Positions 27,300 to 37,231 are shown, counted from the stretch's first letter. The stretch is DNA of 64,000 nucleotides from Desulfosarcina ovata subsp. ovata (GCF_009689005.1 NZ_AP021879.1:2356001-2420000), one strand, 5' to 3'. Notes: a model not told the origin generated them from the sequence alone. A program made the numbers and translations.

Positions 27300-27484
27300 T
27301 AATCATTAAAGTGCGATTGCGGCCAGCAGAGAACCATCATGAACACCGTATAACTGTTACAGATTTTTTGCCTCAATACATGATGGTTCTCTGCTGGCCG
27401 CTAGTAAGAAAGGCACCTCCCTTCCATAGCGACCATCGCTGTGGAATAATTGGGTATCATATCAACCAAATTAGGAGGTGCCAT
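27300..27484 (+). ncRNA. IS110 left-end non-coding region, candidate bridge RNA
   Basis: Sequence similarity to 38765-38833 ends at 27299, marking the IS110 left end. The 185 bases before the transposase start contain a perfect 23-bp inverted repeat (27319-27341 and 27379-27401, GCGGCCAGCAGAGAACC...) around a 37-base loop, then the AGGAGG ribosome site. IS110-group elements encode a structured bridge RNA upstream of the transposase that pairs with donor and target DNA. Identification here is by position and structure only. Confidence 0.45.
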
Positions 27485-27842
27485 ATGAAAACATACGCTG
27501 GAATCGATCTTCATTCAAGTAACAGTTTTGTCGGGGTAATCGACCAAAATGACGAAAAGCTCCACAGTCGTCGTCATGACAACAATCTCAAAGAAATTGT
27601 TAAGGTGCTTAAAAGGTACAAAAAAAGCCTTCAAGGGGTTGTCGTTGAATCCACCTATAACTGGTATTGGCTGGTAGATGGGTTGCTGGAGCAAGGGTAC
27701 AAGGTCCATTTGGCCAACCCGGCGGCCATCCAGCAATACAAGGGTTTGAAAAACAGGGATGACAAATATGATGCGTTTTGGCTTGCGCATTTGCTCAGGC
27801 TTGGCATCCTGCCACAAGGCTACATTTACCCCAAGTCATTAC

Positions 27843-30155
27843 CACTACAGCGCAAGATAGCTGTAGACAATTAAATCAAAAGCATGTATGCTTCCAATTA
27901 ACAGGGCGATCAATCGAAGCTACGGCGTTGCACATTGTTCGTTCGTCGGCTTGAAAGCGGTTCTTTCCGCTGCCGTGGAGTCGCGTTTTACCGTTAACAA
28001 CACCATTGCCGCTATGCAAATAGCTCAAAAACAAAATGATATTTTGCCGCCGGTTCCGCCTACGTTCAACACCGATGCAATAGCCGGAACCATAAAGGAT
28101 TTTGGCCCGGCCAAAGTTGTACCCGTCAGTGGTTCGGACTGGGAACCATTGTGGGATCGATGGGTCCGTCAGCACCACTATTTAGGATATCGGCGGCTTC
28201 TGGGACATCGGCTCAAGTACTTGGCTTTTTTAAAAGACCGTCCTGTCGCTGGTTTGTCGTGGAGCGCGCCGGCATTGAAACTGTCCGCAAGAGATCGTTT
28301 TATCGGTTGGTCTCCGGAGCAACGAAAACAGCATCTGCACCAACTGGCAGCCAACAGCCGTTTTTTGATCCTGCCCTGGGTTCAGTTACATAATCTGGCA
28401 TCGCATGTTTTGGCCCTCAATATCGCGCGGTTGCCTGCGGATTGGCTACGCCATTTCAGTCATCGACTCCTGCTTCTGGAAACGTTTGTCGACAACCGCT
28501 ACTTTGCAGGCACCTGCTATAAAGCCGCCAACTGGCAGCACATTGGGCCTACGCAGGGCAGTACCAAACAAGGCAAAGGATATCGCTATCATGGCAACCC
28601 AAAGGAGGTTTACCTTTATGTTTTAGACCCGAACTTCAGACAAATTATCGATTGCCGACAACAGCCCGCCCTTTCGTGTGATCGCCCTTCCACCCAAACC
28701 AAAGTGGAGGCGTTGGTCATGCTTTTAGAACATTGTCGATGGCATCCGCAACTTACTGCCGATTTGAATCTCGATCCCTTTGATCTCGAAACGATTGCAA
28801 AAGAGCTCGTCGATTTTCATCAATGCTTTCATGATGCTTACGGACGCTCCGAACATCACCGTCTGGGATTAGCCTATTTTTCCGGACTCATGAGCAATGC
28901 CGAAGCCAAATCCGTGGAACCGATCGCGCTTGAATTTCTCGATCAAAAATCTGTCCGCTCCCTGCAGATGTTCATGAAGAACGGTCGTTGGGACCATGAC
29001 ACCATGCTGCGAGTTCATCAGGAAATGTTGGCGCCGTTGATCGCCGCCCCCGATGGAATGATTACCGTCGATCCCAGCGATTTTCCCAAAAAAGGCAAAG
29101 AATCGGTCGGTGTGGCTCGGCAGTATTGTGGTCCGTTGGGAAAAACAGAGAACTGCCAATCCGGTGTCTTTATTGGCTACTCAAGCGATAAGGGATATGG
29201 CCTGCTCAATTGCCAGTTGTATATGCCGGAAAGCTGGTTTTCTCCCGAGCAGGAAAAGCGACGCCGGTTCAACATGGTCCCCGAAGATCTCGTTTTTGAA
29301 ACCAAGCAGCAGATTGCCTTAAGACTAATCAATGAGATTGTCGCAGCGAAATACTACCCTGCAAAGTGGGTCGGCGCCGATGCCGCCTTTGGCAGTGACA
29401 TAGAATTTTTAAACGCCTTGCCCAAGGATCTGCTTTACTTTGCCGCAATCAAGTCCAATACCCAGGTTTTCACAAAAAAGCCAAAAGTGGGCATCCCGCC
29501 ATATAAAGGGCATGGCCGTCATCCCACCAAAGAGAAAGTATTACCAGGTCAACCCAAGCCGAGAACCGTATCCGAAATCGCTAAGTCCGGTCGCCTGTCC
29601 TGGAAGACGGTCGTTGTTGCCGAGGGTGCCAAGGGACCCATCATCGCCAAGGTGGCTCGCATTCGCGTTTATATGTCTCGCGACGGATTGCCGGCAGGTG
29701 ATCAACAATGGCTTTTCTTTCGACAAAACGACGATGGTAAAATCAGATACGCCATTTCCAATGCTCCCAAAAAAATTTCTCGTTCCGAAATGGTGAAAGC
29801 TTCTACTATGCGCTGGCCAATTGAACAGTGCTTTCAGGAAGGCAAAAGTCAGGTTGGCATGGATTGCTACGAACACCGTTCCTGGACCGCCTGGCATCGG
29901 CACATGACCTTCGTATTCTTGGCCTTGCACTTTATGCTGCGGATGAGATTGCGCTTTAAAAAAAACTCCGTTGTTGACGGTTCCCTTGGTTCGCAAAATA
30001 CTATCTGTAGTACTTCCTCTCAGGTCGCTGAGTTCCGAGGGGATGTATGAAATTGTTCAATATCACCTGCGCCGTAATTTGATTTCGTATACGTCACACA
30101 GGAAAAAACGGATCATGTTGGCCAACTCTCATAACATCAATGTTTCGCTGTAGTG
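27843..30155 (+). mobile_element. 2,313-bp IS701-type element encoding a DruA-transposase fusion
   Basis: Terminal inverted repeats CACTACAGCG (27843-27852) and its complement (30146-30155) are flanked by a 4-bp duplication TTAC (27839-27842 and 30156-30159), the size expected for IS701. Excision restores the IS110 reading frame exactly. One long gene occupies the element. Confidence 0.9.
27888..30050 (+). CDS. DruA-like (DUF4338) domain fused to IS701-family DDE transposase
   Basis: 720 residues; the true start may be an internal Met near residue 43 (MQIAQKQNDIL). Residues ~80-250 carry the DUF4338 core: QHHYLGYRR, DRFIGWSPEQ, NSRFLILPWVQ, LLETFVDNRYFAGTCYKAAN, then GPTQGS and KEVYLYVLDPNFRQI. 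Residues ~300-700 are an IS701 transposase: VDPSDFPKKGKESVGVARQY, CGPLGKTENCQSGVF, WVGADAAFGSD, and MRWPIEQCFQEGKSQVGMD. The frame is continuous with no stop, so this is a true fusion. It shows DruA-like domains working together with a transposase. The exact activity of either half is not demonstrated. Confidence 0.87.
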   Translation: MLPINRAINRSYGVAHCSFVGLKAVLSAAVESRFTVNNTIAAMQIAQKQNDILPPVPPTFNTDAIAGTIKDFGPAKVVPVSGSDWEPLWDRWVRQHHYLGYRRLLGHRLKYLAFLKDRPVAGLSWSAPALKLSARDRFIGWSPEQRKQHLHQLAANSRFLILPWVQLHNLASHVLALNIARLPADWLRHFSHRLLLLETFVDNRYFAGTCYKAANWQHIGPTQGSTKQGKGYRYHGNPKEVYLYVLDPNFRQIIDCRQQPALSCDRPSTQTKVEALVMLLEHCRWHPQLTADLNLDPFDLETIAKELVDFHQCFHDAYGRSEHHRLGLAYFSGLMSNAEAKSVEPIALEFLDQKSVRSLQMFMKNGRWDHDTMLRVHQEMLAPLIAAPDGMITVDPSDFPKKGKESVGVARQYCGPLGKTENCQSGVFIGYSSDKGYGLLNCQLYMPESWFSPEQEKRRRFNMVPEDLVFETKQQIALRLINEIVAAKYYPAKWVGADAAFGSDIEFLNALPKDLLYFAAIKSNTQVFTKKPKVGIPPYKGHGRHPTKEKVLPGQPKPRTVSEIAKSGRLSWKTVVVAEGAKGPIIAKVARIRVYMSRDGLPAGDQQWLFFRQNDDGKIRYAISNAPKKISRSEMVKASTMRWPIEQCFQEGKSQVGMDCYEHRSWTAWHRHMTFVFLALHFMLRMRLRFKKNSVVDGSLGSQNTICSTSSQVAEFRGDV

Positions 30156-30818
30156 TTACGCCCAATAAGGGATCTATTTCGAAGGAGAATAATGTTCGTA
30201 AAACAACGAACAACTCAGATTCTCAGTTTGCAAAGCATGATTGCCCGTAATAAAGGGGTGGAGCAAAGCGCAAGTGCCATAGCTCGATTTCGCGATGATT
30301 TCATCAATCAAATGTTCGATTGCCCACATTTGGTATCCACCGCCCGTCACCAAATAGAAACGATCCGTTTTCTCGAAAAACAAATCAAGGATATTGAAGC
30401 GGAAGTAGAAGGCATAGTAGAATTAGACAAAGCTTATCAGAAGTTATTATCCATCCCAGGAATTGGAAGAATTTTGGCAATGACAATAATGCTTGAGGTT
30501 GGAGATATCGGGCGATTTGAGACTGTTGGGAACTACTCATCGTATTGCCGCTGCGTAAAGGCACAAAGCACGTCAAACGGCAAAAAGAAAGGCAATAACA
30601 ATCGTAAGAACGGCAATCGCTATCTGTCCTGGGCTTATGTGGAAGCCGCTAATCACAACAAGAGAAGTTGCCCTCGGGCACGGAAGTTTGTCGAGCGCAA
30701 AACGGCTGAGAAAAACTACACGGTGGCGATCAAGGCCCTTGCCAATAAACTGAGTAAAGCATCGTATTTTATCATGAGAGATCAAACAACTTACGATCCA
30801 TCGTTGTTGTTTGGGTAA

Positions 30819-31391
30819 GATTTGGGTACGGCAGTAACCCACGACTGGGGTCTGGTACAATCCATATGGTCTGATTGGTGCTGCCGTATCCTGCTTGTTT
30901 TCGATTCGTCCGCCCATGCCGTGAACCACTATAGGGTTGGCTCCAAGCCACTGGTCTGTGAAACATCATTTGGAATCGGCATGGTACCGAAGGTCTTCTG
31001 GGGCTCTTTGAGCCAGGGATGGCATAGACTATCTTGATCCCGATGGGTGACTGGTGCGGATCGACCACAATCGATCTAACCGACCAAATTGAAGCTACGG
31101 GCGCGGAAGAAGGAAAAACAGCGAAAACGTCGTTTAAACAGCATTATATTGGCCAAGCGAAAAAAGCCTGTTTTTTTCGTACGGGAGGGTGTTTTTTTAC
31201 TTGACCCGCACTTTAATGGGCGCACTTTAATGGGTGACCCGCACTTTAATGGGCGACAAAATTCCCTAACCATCCAGGACAACACAATAATCGAATTAGC
31301 GTCCTTAAGCCGCGCCCTATTATTTAGATATTTAAAGACGTCCCGGGCATCCCGCATAAACCGGAAATCCGACGAACGTCCCCAATACTCC
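30819..31391. other. right flank of IS110 and repeat mosaic, no gene
   Basis: No intact gene. The first ~250 bases probably include the right end of the IS110; an inverted repeat GGTACGGCAG / CTGCCGTATCC lies at about 30834-30890. Around 31200-31255 the motif CCGCACTTTAATGGGCG is repeated three times with small differences. From 31258 the AATCGAATTAGCGTCC repeat block begins. A short basic reading frame at 31089 looks like a fragment and is not called. Confidence 0.5.
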
Positions 31392-31856
31392 CCCGGTTCG
31401 CAAAAGCAGATATGGATTGGGGATCAGCGCCCATGCATAACAAAGCGTCTCGCTGCCCGTCATGATACGGGACAATCGATCGACAAAATCATTGCTCGGC
31501 AGAAGGTGCTGTGTTTCTCGTACATCCTGGGCTTTTCACGCCGGCAGTATATCGATTTTACCACCGACCGACCAACGCACCCTATTTCAAACCAATAAAC
31601 CAATGGAATGTCCCCGACTACCCGAGGGGCCTGCGGATTGTCGAAGAGCAAGGGTTTAAACTTTCAGATGAGGTTATCTGTTAATCCGATAAACCAAGGA
31701 TGTCCCTGAAATCCCCCAAATGAATAACGCCTGGCAAACTACCACGAATAAAGGTATACGGGTCCAGCAGTTTCAGCGCATTGGGAATTTTAACCCCGTG
31801 AACACGTACGAAGTTGTCTTGGTTGTCGTTAAAATAACAGAACAGAAAAATAGCCC

Positions 31857-34800
31857 ATGTCGACAGAAAATCAAATTTTTATGGAAAAATATCATGCATT
31901 GCCTTTTCTCGAAAAAAAGATTCTACAGATTCTTTCCATCGCCTATGGCAGGTTGAATCAGACCCAGTTACGTGCCTGTCTTGTCGCCCTAGACATCAAG
32001 ACAAAAGACGGTAAACGCTTTGATTCTGGGACGAGAAACTCCATGTCAAAGCTGCTTCGCGGTTCGCTGGATGTCCTTCTGGAAACAGATATATTACATG
32101 GAAAAAGCCGCAGTGTCCTTGTGATCAACCGAGATTACATTGAAGTCTTGACAAGGCACCTCGTTGCAGAAAAGACATTCACAGCCCTGGCCGAGACCCT
32201 TCAACACACACTGAATCTGACTGAAGAGGGGTTGGCACAGGTACCATCTCTGTCAATGGATCAAGTGACGGCTGGAATGCGGATTCTCTTTTATCGGGAA
32301 AAGGTGGACCAAGCCACTGCGCTTTATGAAAAATTCAAAAACCGGGTTGTTTTAGACAAAGAGCCACTTCCCATCGTGTGGGAACGGATCTGCTGTCGCC
32401 CCTTTGACCCGGACTGGTTTCGATTGTTGCCGCCGGATATCCATACAAGCTTTCTGGAAGAGCCTTATCTTAATAAAATAGCACGTTGGAAGCGGAACGA
32501 TTCCTATGCCGATTACCTGGAATCCCTTGTCATGGAGGGGTCTGAAAAATGTGAATCAGACCTTGAGGCGGCGGTATTGGAAAAATGGATGCTCACCGGT
32601 CAACAAAAGCGTCTGGATGCCTGGCTTAAAAAATATGGTGAGAAAAGCGAGCACCTTGAGAACAGTATGTGTCTACAGGGATGGATGGCATTTTGTAATG
32701 GGGCGAATGCAAAATCCATCACATTGTATGAAAAAGCACTGGATCTTCTGAAAAAAAGAACAAAAGGGAAAAAGAAAGTCTTTTTCAGCCAGTTCATGGG
32801 TTTTTTTTATATCCTGGCCCTGATTAAAGAGGGCAGTGATGAGACCTTTTCCCGGGCAAGAGCTTGTCTGGCAATGAGAATGGATCGAGAATACGGCTTT
32901 GAAAAAATAGGTGACTTATTGGGGGAGCTTTTGGATTATCTGCAAGGTAACTCCAGGGGGGCGGATAGTATTCTTCGTCACAGCGTTTGGATTAGTTCAT
33001 GGCATCATTCCTCAGATTTGACCCCCGATTTTTTCACCTTGTTTGCTTACTACTGGGTGGACAGGGAAGAAGCAAAAAGAAAGCTTGAAGACATAAAACA
33101 ACTTCATAAACTTGCAAAAGATAATCAATACGTCTGGTTTGCCGGAGAACTGGAGACCCTGATCCAACGTTTGTCAAAGTCCGGATCCAAAACCGGCAAA
33201 AGCAAGCATCCGTCCTGTCTGGTCGAGCTCACCAGTGAGAGTAATGTCTGGGAGCACACCCTGAATGCGCTGCTCGCCTTGAACAAAAAAACATCCCCTG
33301 GAAAACAACGTGCGAAAAAGCAGGAAAGCGATTACGATCAACGCATGGCCTGGTTCCTTGATTACGTGGATAACGGAGAGTGCGGCATCAGCCCCAGGGA
33401 GCAAAAGCGAAATGCCAAAGGCGTTTGGACAAAAGGGCGTCCGATTGCCTTGAAACGGTTGTGCGATGAGATAAGAAAATTTCCCTACCTGACGGAGCAG
33501 GACAAAAAAATTTGTGGGCATATCTATGCCAATAGTTACAGAGATGGGTGGTACACCAAGGTGGAATATGTTTTCGATGATGCCTATCTGCCCGATGTCG
33601 TTGGCCATCCCTTACTCTTTTCAAGCGATGGAACCACCCGGTTGGAGTTGGTTCATGGAAAGCCTGAACTCACGATTTCAACCCAGGGCAAAGGGCAATT
33701 TGCCCTTGTTTTGTCTCCCAGGCCCCGACGTCATTTTAAGGCAGACCATGTGGTGGTACAAGAGACTTCGACGCGAATCAAGTTGGTGTCTCTGGACGCA
33801 AAATATCAGGCCATTGCCGATATCCTGGGACAGGAGGCCACATTTCCGGCATCCGCGAAGGATAAAATTGTGCAGGTGATGGATGCGCTGGCAGGGGATA
33901 TCACCATTCATTCGGATATCGAAGGGGGAAGTGGGAGTGAACGTGTTTCAGAGGTAGAAGCCGATTCAACCCTCCATATTCAGCTCTCTCCCCTGGGAGA
34001 GGGGCTGAAACTCTCCATGGTTGTTCGTCCCCTGGGTGAAGAGGGGCCCTCTTATCCCCCCGGCAGCAAGGGAAAAAATGTTCTCGCCCGCGTGAATGGC
34101 GTCCAGATGAAAACGACAAGAGATCTTGATGCCGAAAACGCGTTGGCAGCCCGGTTGCTGAGCGGCACTCCAACCCTTGCTGCTGCTGAAGAGAATCAAG
34201 GAGAATGGCACTTTCCAGACGTGGCGGATTCCCTGGAGTTGATACAGGAATTAGGGGTTCAAGTAGAAAAAGAGGGGGTTATGCTTGAATGGCCCGAGGG
34301 CAAACCCTTTGAGTTGGTAGGAAACATTTCCTTCGACAACTGCCGACTCAACATCAAAGGGGGAGAAGATTGGTTTGCCATGACCGGACAGGTGGTGGTG
34401 GATGAGCGCCTCACCCTGGAGATGGGTATGCTTTTGGAATATCTTGAAAAAAGCAACTCCCGATTCCTGGAGATCAAGCCGGGTCAATTCGTTGAATTAA
34501 CCGAAGTCTTTCGTAACCGACTCCAGGCCCTCGACAGATACTCCTTCAGAGATGGAAACGGAGTAAAGTTTCACCCCCTGGCTGCTTTGGCCCTGGAGGG
34601 ATTTTTCCAGGAAGTCGGCTCGGTAAGCTCCAACAAGGAATGGAAAGCTCACATAGCCAAACTTCAAACTCAGACCGATCCACTGCTGGCGGCCCCATCC
34701 ACCCTGAATGCCGAGCTGCGCGATTACCAGTTGGAGGGGATCAATTGGATGAACTGTCTGTCGGACTGGGGCGTGGGGGCTTGCCTGGCCGATGACATGG

Positions 34801-36092
34801 GAATTGGTAAAACCATGCAGACCCTGGCCATGCTCATCAAGTATGCCCCGAAAGGCCCGTCACTGGTGATCGCCCCCACTTCGGTTTGTGCAAACTGGGT
34901 TGCCGAAGCCAATCGCTTTGCTCCGAGTCTGAACCTTATTTTATTTGGCGGAAGCAAACGGAAAAAAATTCTGGAAGATGCCGGAAATTTTGATGTGCTG
35001 ATCTGCAGTTACGGCCTGATGCAGCAAAAAAAGGTGGCTGCCATGATGTCGGCGATCTCTTGGCAGATGGTGGTGTTGGATGAAGCCCAGGCAATAAAAA
35101 ATTTCGCCACCCAGAGATCCCGATCCGTCATGAAGCTAACGGCTGCATTCAAGGTGGTTCTCACCGGAACACCCATTGAAAATCACTTGGGTGAGCTGTG
35201 GAATCTGTTTCAGTTTATCAATCCCGGACTCTTAGGATCCCTGGGGCAGTTCTACGAGACCTTTGCCGTCCCCATTGAAAAAAAGGGGGATGCCCGGGCA
35301 AGAAAGGATCTCAAGCGACTGATCCAGCCGTTCATCCTGCGTCGGACCAAAGCCCAGGTCTTGGAAGAGCTGCCCTCCCGCACAGAGATTGTGCTGGATA
35401 TCGATTTGAGCAAAGAGGAAACGGCGTTTTACGAGGCCTTGCGTCAACAAGCGCTGGAGCGCCTCTCCAATGATGATGAGAGCCATGGCGGCCAAAGGCA
35501 CCTCAAGATACTGGCGGAGATCACAAAATTGCGTCAGGCGTGTTGTCATAGTGAACTCGTCAACAAAGAGATCTCCATTGCCAGCAGTAAACTAGCGGTC
35601 TTTTCTGAAATTCTGGGAGAACTCATCACCAGTGGACACAAAGCGCTTGTCTTCAGCCAGTTTGTGGGGCATTTAGCCCTTGTCCGAAACCATCTGGATG
35701 AATCCAACATAAAATACCAGTACCTGGACGGCAGTACGCCGGCTACCCAGCGACAAAAGGCCATCCACGGCTTTCAATCCGGGGAGGGGGACGTGTTCCT
35801 GATCAGTCTTAAAGCCGGGGGCGTGGGGCTGACCCTCACTGCAGCGGATTATGTGATTCACATGGACCCATGGTGGAACCCGGCGGTGGAGGATCAGGCA
35901 TCGGATCGTGCCCATCGGATTGGTCAGCAACGTCCGGTGACCATTTATCGCCTGATTACCAAAGGGACGGTGGAAGAGAAAATTGTACAAATGCATCGCC
36001 GGAAACGCAAACTTGCGGATAGTCTACTCACGGGGAGCGATTTAAGTGGGAAAATTTCTGCCGAAGAACTCCTGGCTTTAATCCAGGAGTAA
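31857..36092 (+). CDS. SNF2-family DEAQ-box helicase/translocase, intact copy B
   Basis: 1411 residues. The N-terminal ~450 residues are helical and repeat-like with no recognised domain. The helicase core starts near residue 955 (LRDYQLEGINWM). It shows Walker A LADDMGIGKTMQ at about 976-987, DEAQ (VVLDEAQAIKN) near 1073, LTGTPIENHLGELWNLF near 1103, FILRRTKAQVLEELPSRTE near 1160, then the C-terminal lobe with GGVGLTLTAADYVIHMDPWW and QASDRAHRIGQ. SNF2 proteins use ATP to translocate on double-stranded DNA; bacterial DEAQ types include RapA and defence-associated enzymes. No methyltransferase or nuclease partner is adjacent, so its role is open. Confidence 0.92.
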   Translation: MSTENQIFMEKYHALPFLEKKILQILSIAYGRLNQTQLRACLVALDIKTKDGKRFDSGTRNSMSKLLRGSLDVLLETDILHGKSRSVLVINRDYIEVLTRHLVAEKTFTALAETLQHTLNLTEEGLAQVPSLSMDQVTAGMRILFYREKVDQATALYEKFKNRVVLDKEPLPIVWERICCRPFDPDWFRLLPPDIHTSFLEEPYLNKIARWKRNDSYADYLESLVMEGSEKCESDLEAAVLEKWMLTGQQKRLDAWLKKYGEKSEHLENSMCLQGWMAFCNGANAKSITLYEKALDLLKKRTKGKKKVFFSQFMGFFYILALIKEGSDETFSRARACLAMRMDREYGFEKIGDLLGELLDYLQGNSRGADSILRHSVWISSWHHSSDLTPDFFTLFAYYWVDREEAKRKLEDIKQLHKLAKDNQYVWFAGELETLIQRLSKSGSKTGKSKHPSCLVELTSESNVWEHTLNALLALNKKTSPGKQRAKKQESDYDQRMAWFLDYVDNGECGISPREQKRNAKGVWTKGRPIALKRLCDEIRKFPYLTEQDKKICGHIYANSYRDGWYTKVEYVFDDAYLPDVVGHPLLFSSDGTTRLELVHGKPELTISTQGKGQFALVLSPRPRRHFKADHVVVQETSTRIKLVSLDAKYQAIADILGQEATFPASAKDKIVQVMDALAGDITIHSDIEGGSGSERVSEVEADSTLHIQLSPLGEGLKLSMVVRPLGEEGPSYPPGSKGKNVLARVNGVQMKTTRDLDAENALAARLLSGTPTLAAAEENQGEWHFPDVADSLELIQELGVQVEKEGVMLEWPEGKPFELVGNISFDNCRLNIKGGEDWFAMTGQVVVDERLTLEMGMLLEYLEKSNSRFLEIKPGQFVELTEVFRNRLQALDRYSFRDGNGVKFHPLAALALEGFFQEVGSVSSNKEWKAHIAKLQTQTDPLLAAPSTLNAELRDYQLEGINWMNCLSDWGVGACLADDMGIGKTMQTLAMLIKYAPKGPSLVIAPTSVCANWVAEANRFAPSLNLILFGGSKRKKILEDAGNFDVLICSYGLMQQKKVAAMMSAISWQMVVLDEAQAIKNFATQRSRSVMKLTAAFKVVLTGTPIENHLGELWNLFQFINPGLLGSLGQFYETFAVPIEKKGDARARKDLKRLIQPFILRRTKAQVLEELPSRTEIVLDIDLSKEETAFYEALRQQALERLSNDDESHGGQRHLKILAEITKLRQACCHSELVNKEISIASSKLAVFSEILGELITSGHKALVFSQFVGHLALVRNHLDESNIKYQYLDGSTPATQRQKAIHGFQSGEGDVFLISLKAGGVGLTLTAADYVIHMDPWWNPAVEDQASDRAHRIGQQRPVTIYRLITKGTVEEKIVQMHRRKRKLADSLLTGSDLSGKISAEELLALIQE

Positions 36093-36121
36093 AGGAGTAC
36101 TGAAAATGGGTTAACGCCGCT

Positions 36122-36334
36122 TTGGAAAAGATTGACACCAAAAGGGAAAGCCGTTGGACGGAAAGCGTTGCCGTGGGCAGTAGCTCCTTTATCGATCGCA
36201 TAAGATCCGCCATGGGCGCTATGGCGAAAGGTCGCCGGCCTTACTCAGATGGTGGCGCAGTTGAACTCCGGGAAACGCAGGCTCCCTATATCGCGATTTT
36301 TTGTGGTAAAAATCGCGATATAGGCCCCAAATAG
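36122..36334 (+). pseudogene. RAYT-family C-terminal remnant, copy B
   Basis: Same remnant as 20863-21075, with RWTESVAVGSSSFIDR (Thr where copy A has Met) and CGKNRDIGPK at the end. The stretch from 36335 to 36532 holds the end of the 5-kb duplication and no gene. Confidence 0.5.
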
Positions 36335-36532
36335 GCATGCTTTTTCAACTTTTTTTCATTATTACAGCTGGTTGGCGTGGCCCATCCCTCAATCCAGAGA
36401 TCACACGGGCGGATCTGATTCTCTCGATTCACGACATGTGCATGACTGCGAAAAAGAGTGGACCCCATGCCCGAAGCCCGATGGTTTTGAAATGAGAAAT
36501 AGTCTGCCTCATTATCCAGTATATCTTAGGTG

Positions 36533-37189
36533 TTAAAAAACTGATCGCATTGATGACTGCCCTATCAGCCGTCGAGCCGGATTTTTGCTCAATGCATTGA
36601 ACGCTTGCGGTTGAAAAACGTAATTCCAGGTTCCATTGCGATAATAAAGGAAATTAAACGCTACCGGGTTCATTCCATTAGGCAATGCGCCTCCACCGTA
36701 GTCTTCAAATCCAGAGTAAGAAATTACTGGCATTCCAACATTGTGAATATCATTCCAAATACTATCGACATTTGGATGTTGATTATGGTAAACGCGCATG
36801 TATGCAGCTCCTTTAGGCGAGTCTGTCACCACAAACGCACAACCATTCATTCCAGCAGTAAAGACGAACTTAGAGGGAGGGTTTAGTCTTAGCACATCTG
36901 TAAAGCCGGGCAAACCGTGCCCAGCGTGATAAGGTACCCAATATGCGTCAATGCCCCCTTGCGGAATCATTTGAACTTGAACAGTATTTACTCCAAATCC
37001 AAAAAATCCTCCAACGGGATCAAAGTCTAAACGGCAAACACCCGCTGCGTTTGCTGCCTGCACTAGAGCCCGGCTCATACCGTCGCCGTGCCGCATTAAC
37101 CCTTCAAACCACCCCTTAATATCTACTGAGTACGTATTTATGAACCTAAAAGGGTCAGCTCGGAATAAATTATTGTAGTACGCAGACAT
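36533..37189 (-). CDS. hypothetical protein, possible CNF1/BLF1-like glutamine deamidase fold
   Basis: 218 residues with a good ribosome site (GGAG 8 bp before the ATG). No signal peptide or membrane segment. The central segment FVFTAGMNGCAFVVTDSP followed 18 residues after the Cys by VYHNQHPN resembles the catalytic Cys...His arrangement of CNF1/BLF1-type deamidases (LSGC, then a His 12-15 residues on). Those enzymes deamidate a Gln on host or cell proteins. The similarity is short and was judged by eye, so the function is a hypothesis. The gene is AT-rich and isolated between repeat regions. Confidence 0.5.
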   Translation of the reverse strand: MSAYYNNLFRADPFRFINTYSVDIKGWFEGLMRHGDGMSRALVQAANAAGVCRLDFDPVGGFFGFGVNTVQVQMIPQGGIDAYWVPYHAGHGLPGFTDVLRLNPPSKFVFTAGMNGCAFVVTDSPKGAAYMRVYHNQHPNVDSIWNDIHNVGMPVISYSGFEDYGGGALPNGMNPVAFNFLYYRNGTWNYVFQPQAFNALSKNPARRLIGQSSMRSVF

Positions 37190-37231
37190 GCTTTTTCTCC
37201 ATTTGGTATAGGCTCTAATGCTTGCCTCACT

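Larger units (their letters stand above)
27485..30818 (+). pseudogene. IS110-family transposase, split by a DruA-IS701 element
   Basis: Coding parts are 27485-27842 and 30160-30818; joined they give 1,017 bases (338 residues). The junction restores GYIYPKSLRPIRDLFRRR in frame. The N-terminal part has the RuvC-like DEDD fold (YAGIDLHSSN, then VVVESTYNWYW and RDDKYDAFWLAHLL). The C-terminal part has the helix-hairpin region LLSIPGIGRILAMTIMLEVG and the conserved Ser domain (NGKKKGNNNRKNGNRYLSWA). IS110 enzymes recombine DNA guided by a bridge RNA. The insertion makes this copy inactive. Confidence 0.9.
31392..36395. repeat. 5-kb direct duplication, copy B (uninterrupted)
   Basis: Matches 8782-21137 minus its transposons. 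From 31392 it covers a RAYT fragment, ~200 bases of leader, the SNF2 gene and a RAYT C-terminal remnant, ending CCCTCAATCC. Differences from copy A are concentrated in the first half; from about 34130 to the helicase stop I found none. Confidence 0.9.

Noticed and set aside
24931..30050. A Druantia anti-phage system
   Set aside because: Only DruA-like domains are present, each tied to a transposase inside defined TIRs; druB, druC, druD and druE are absent.
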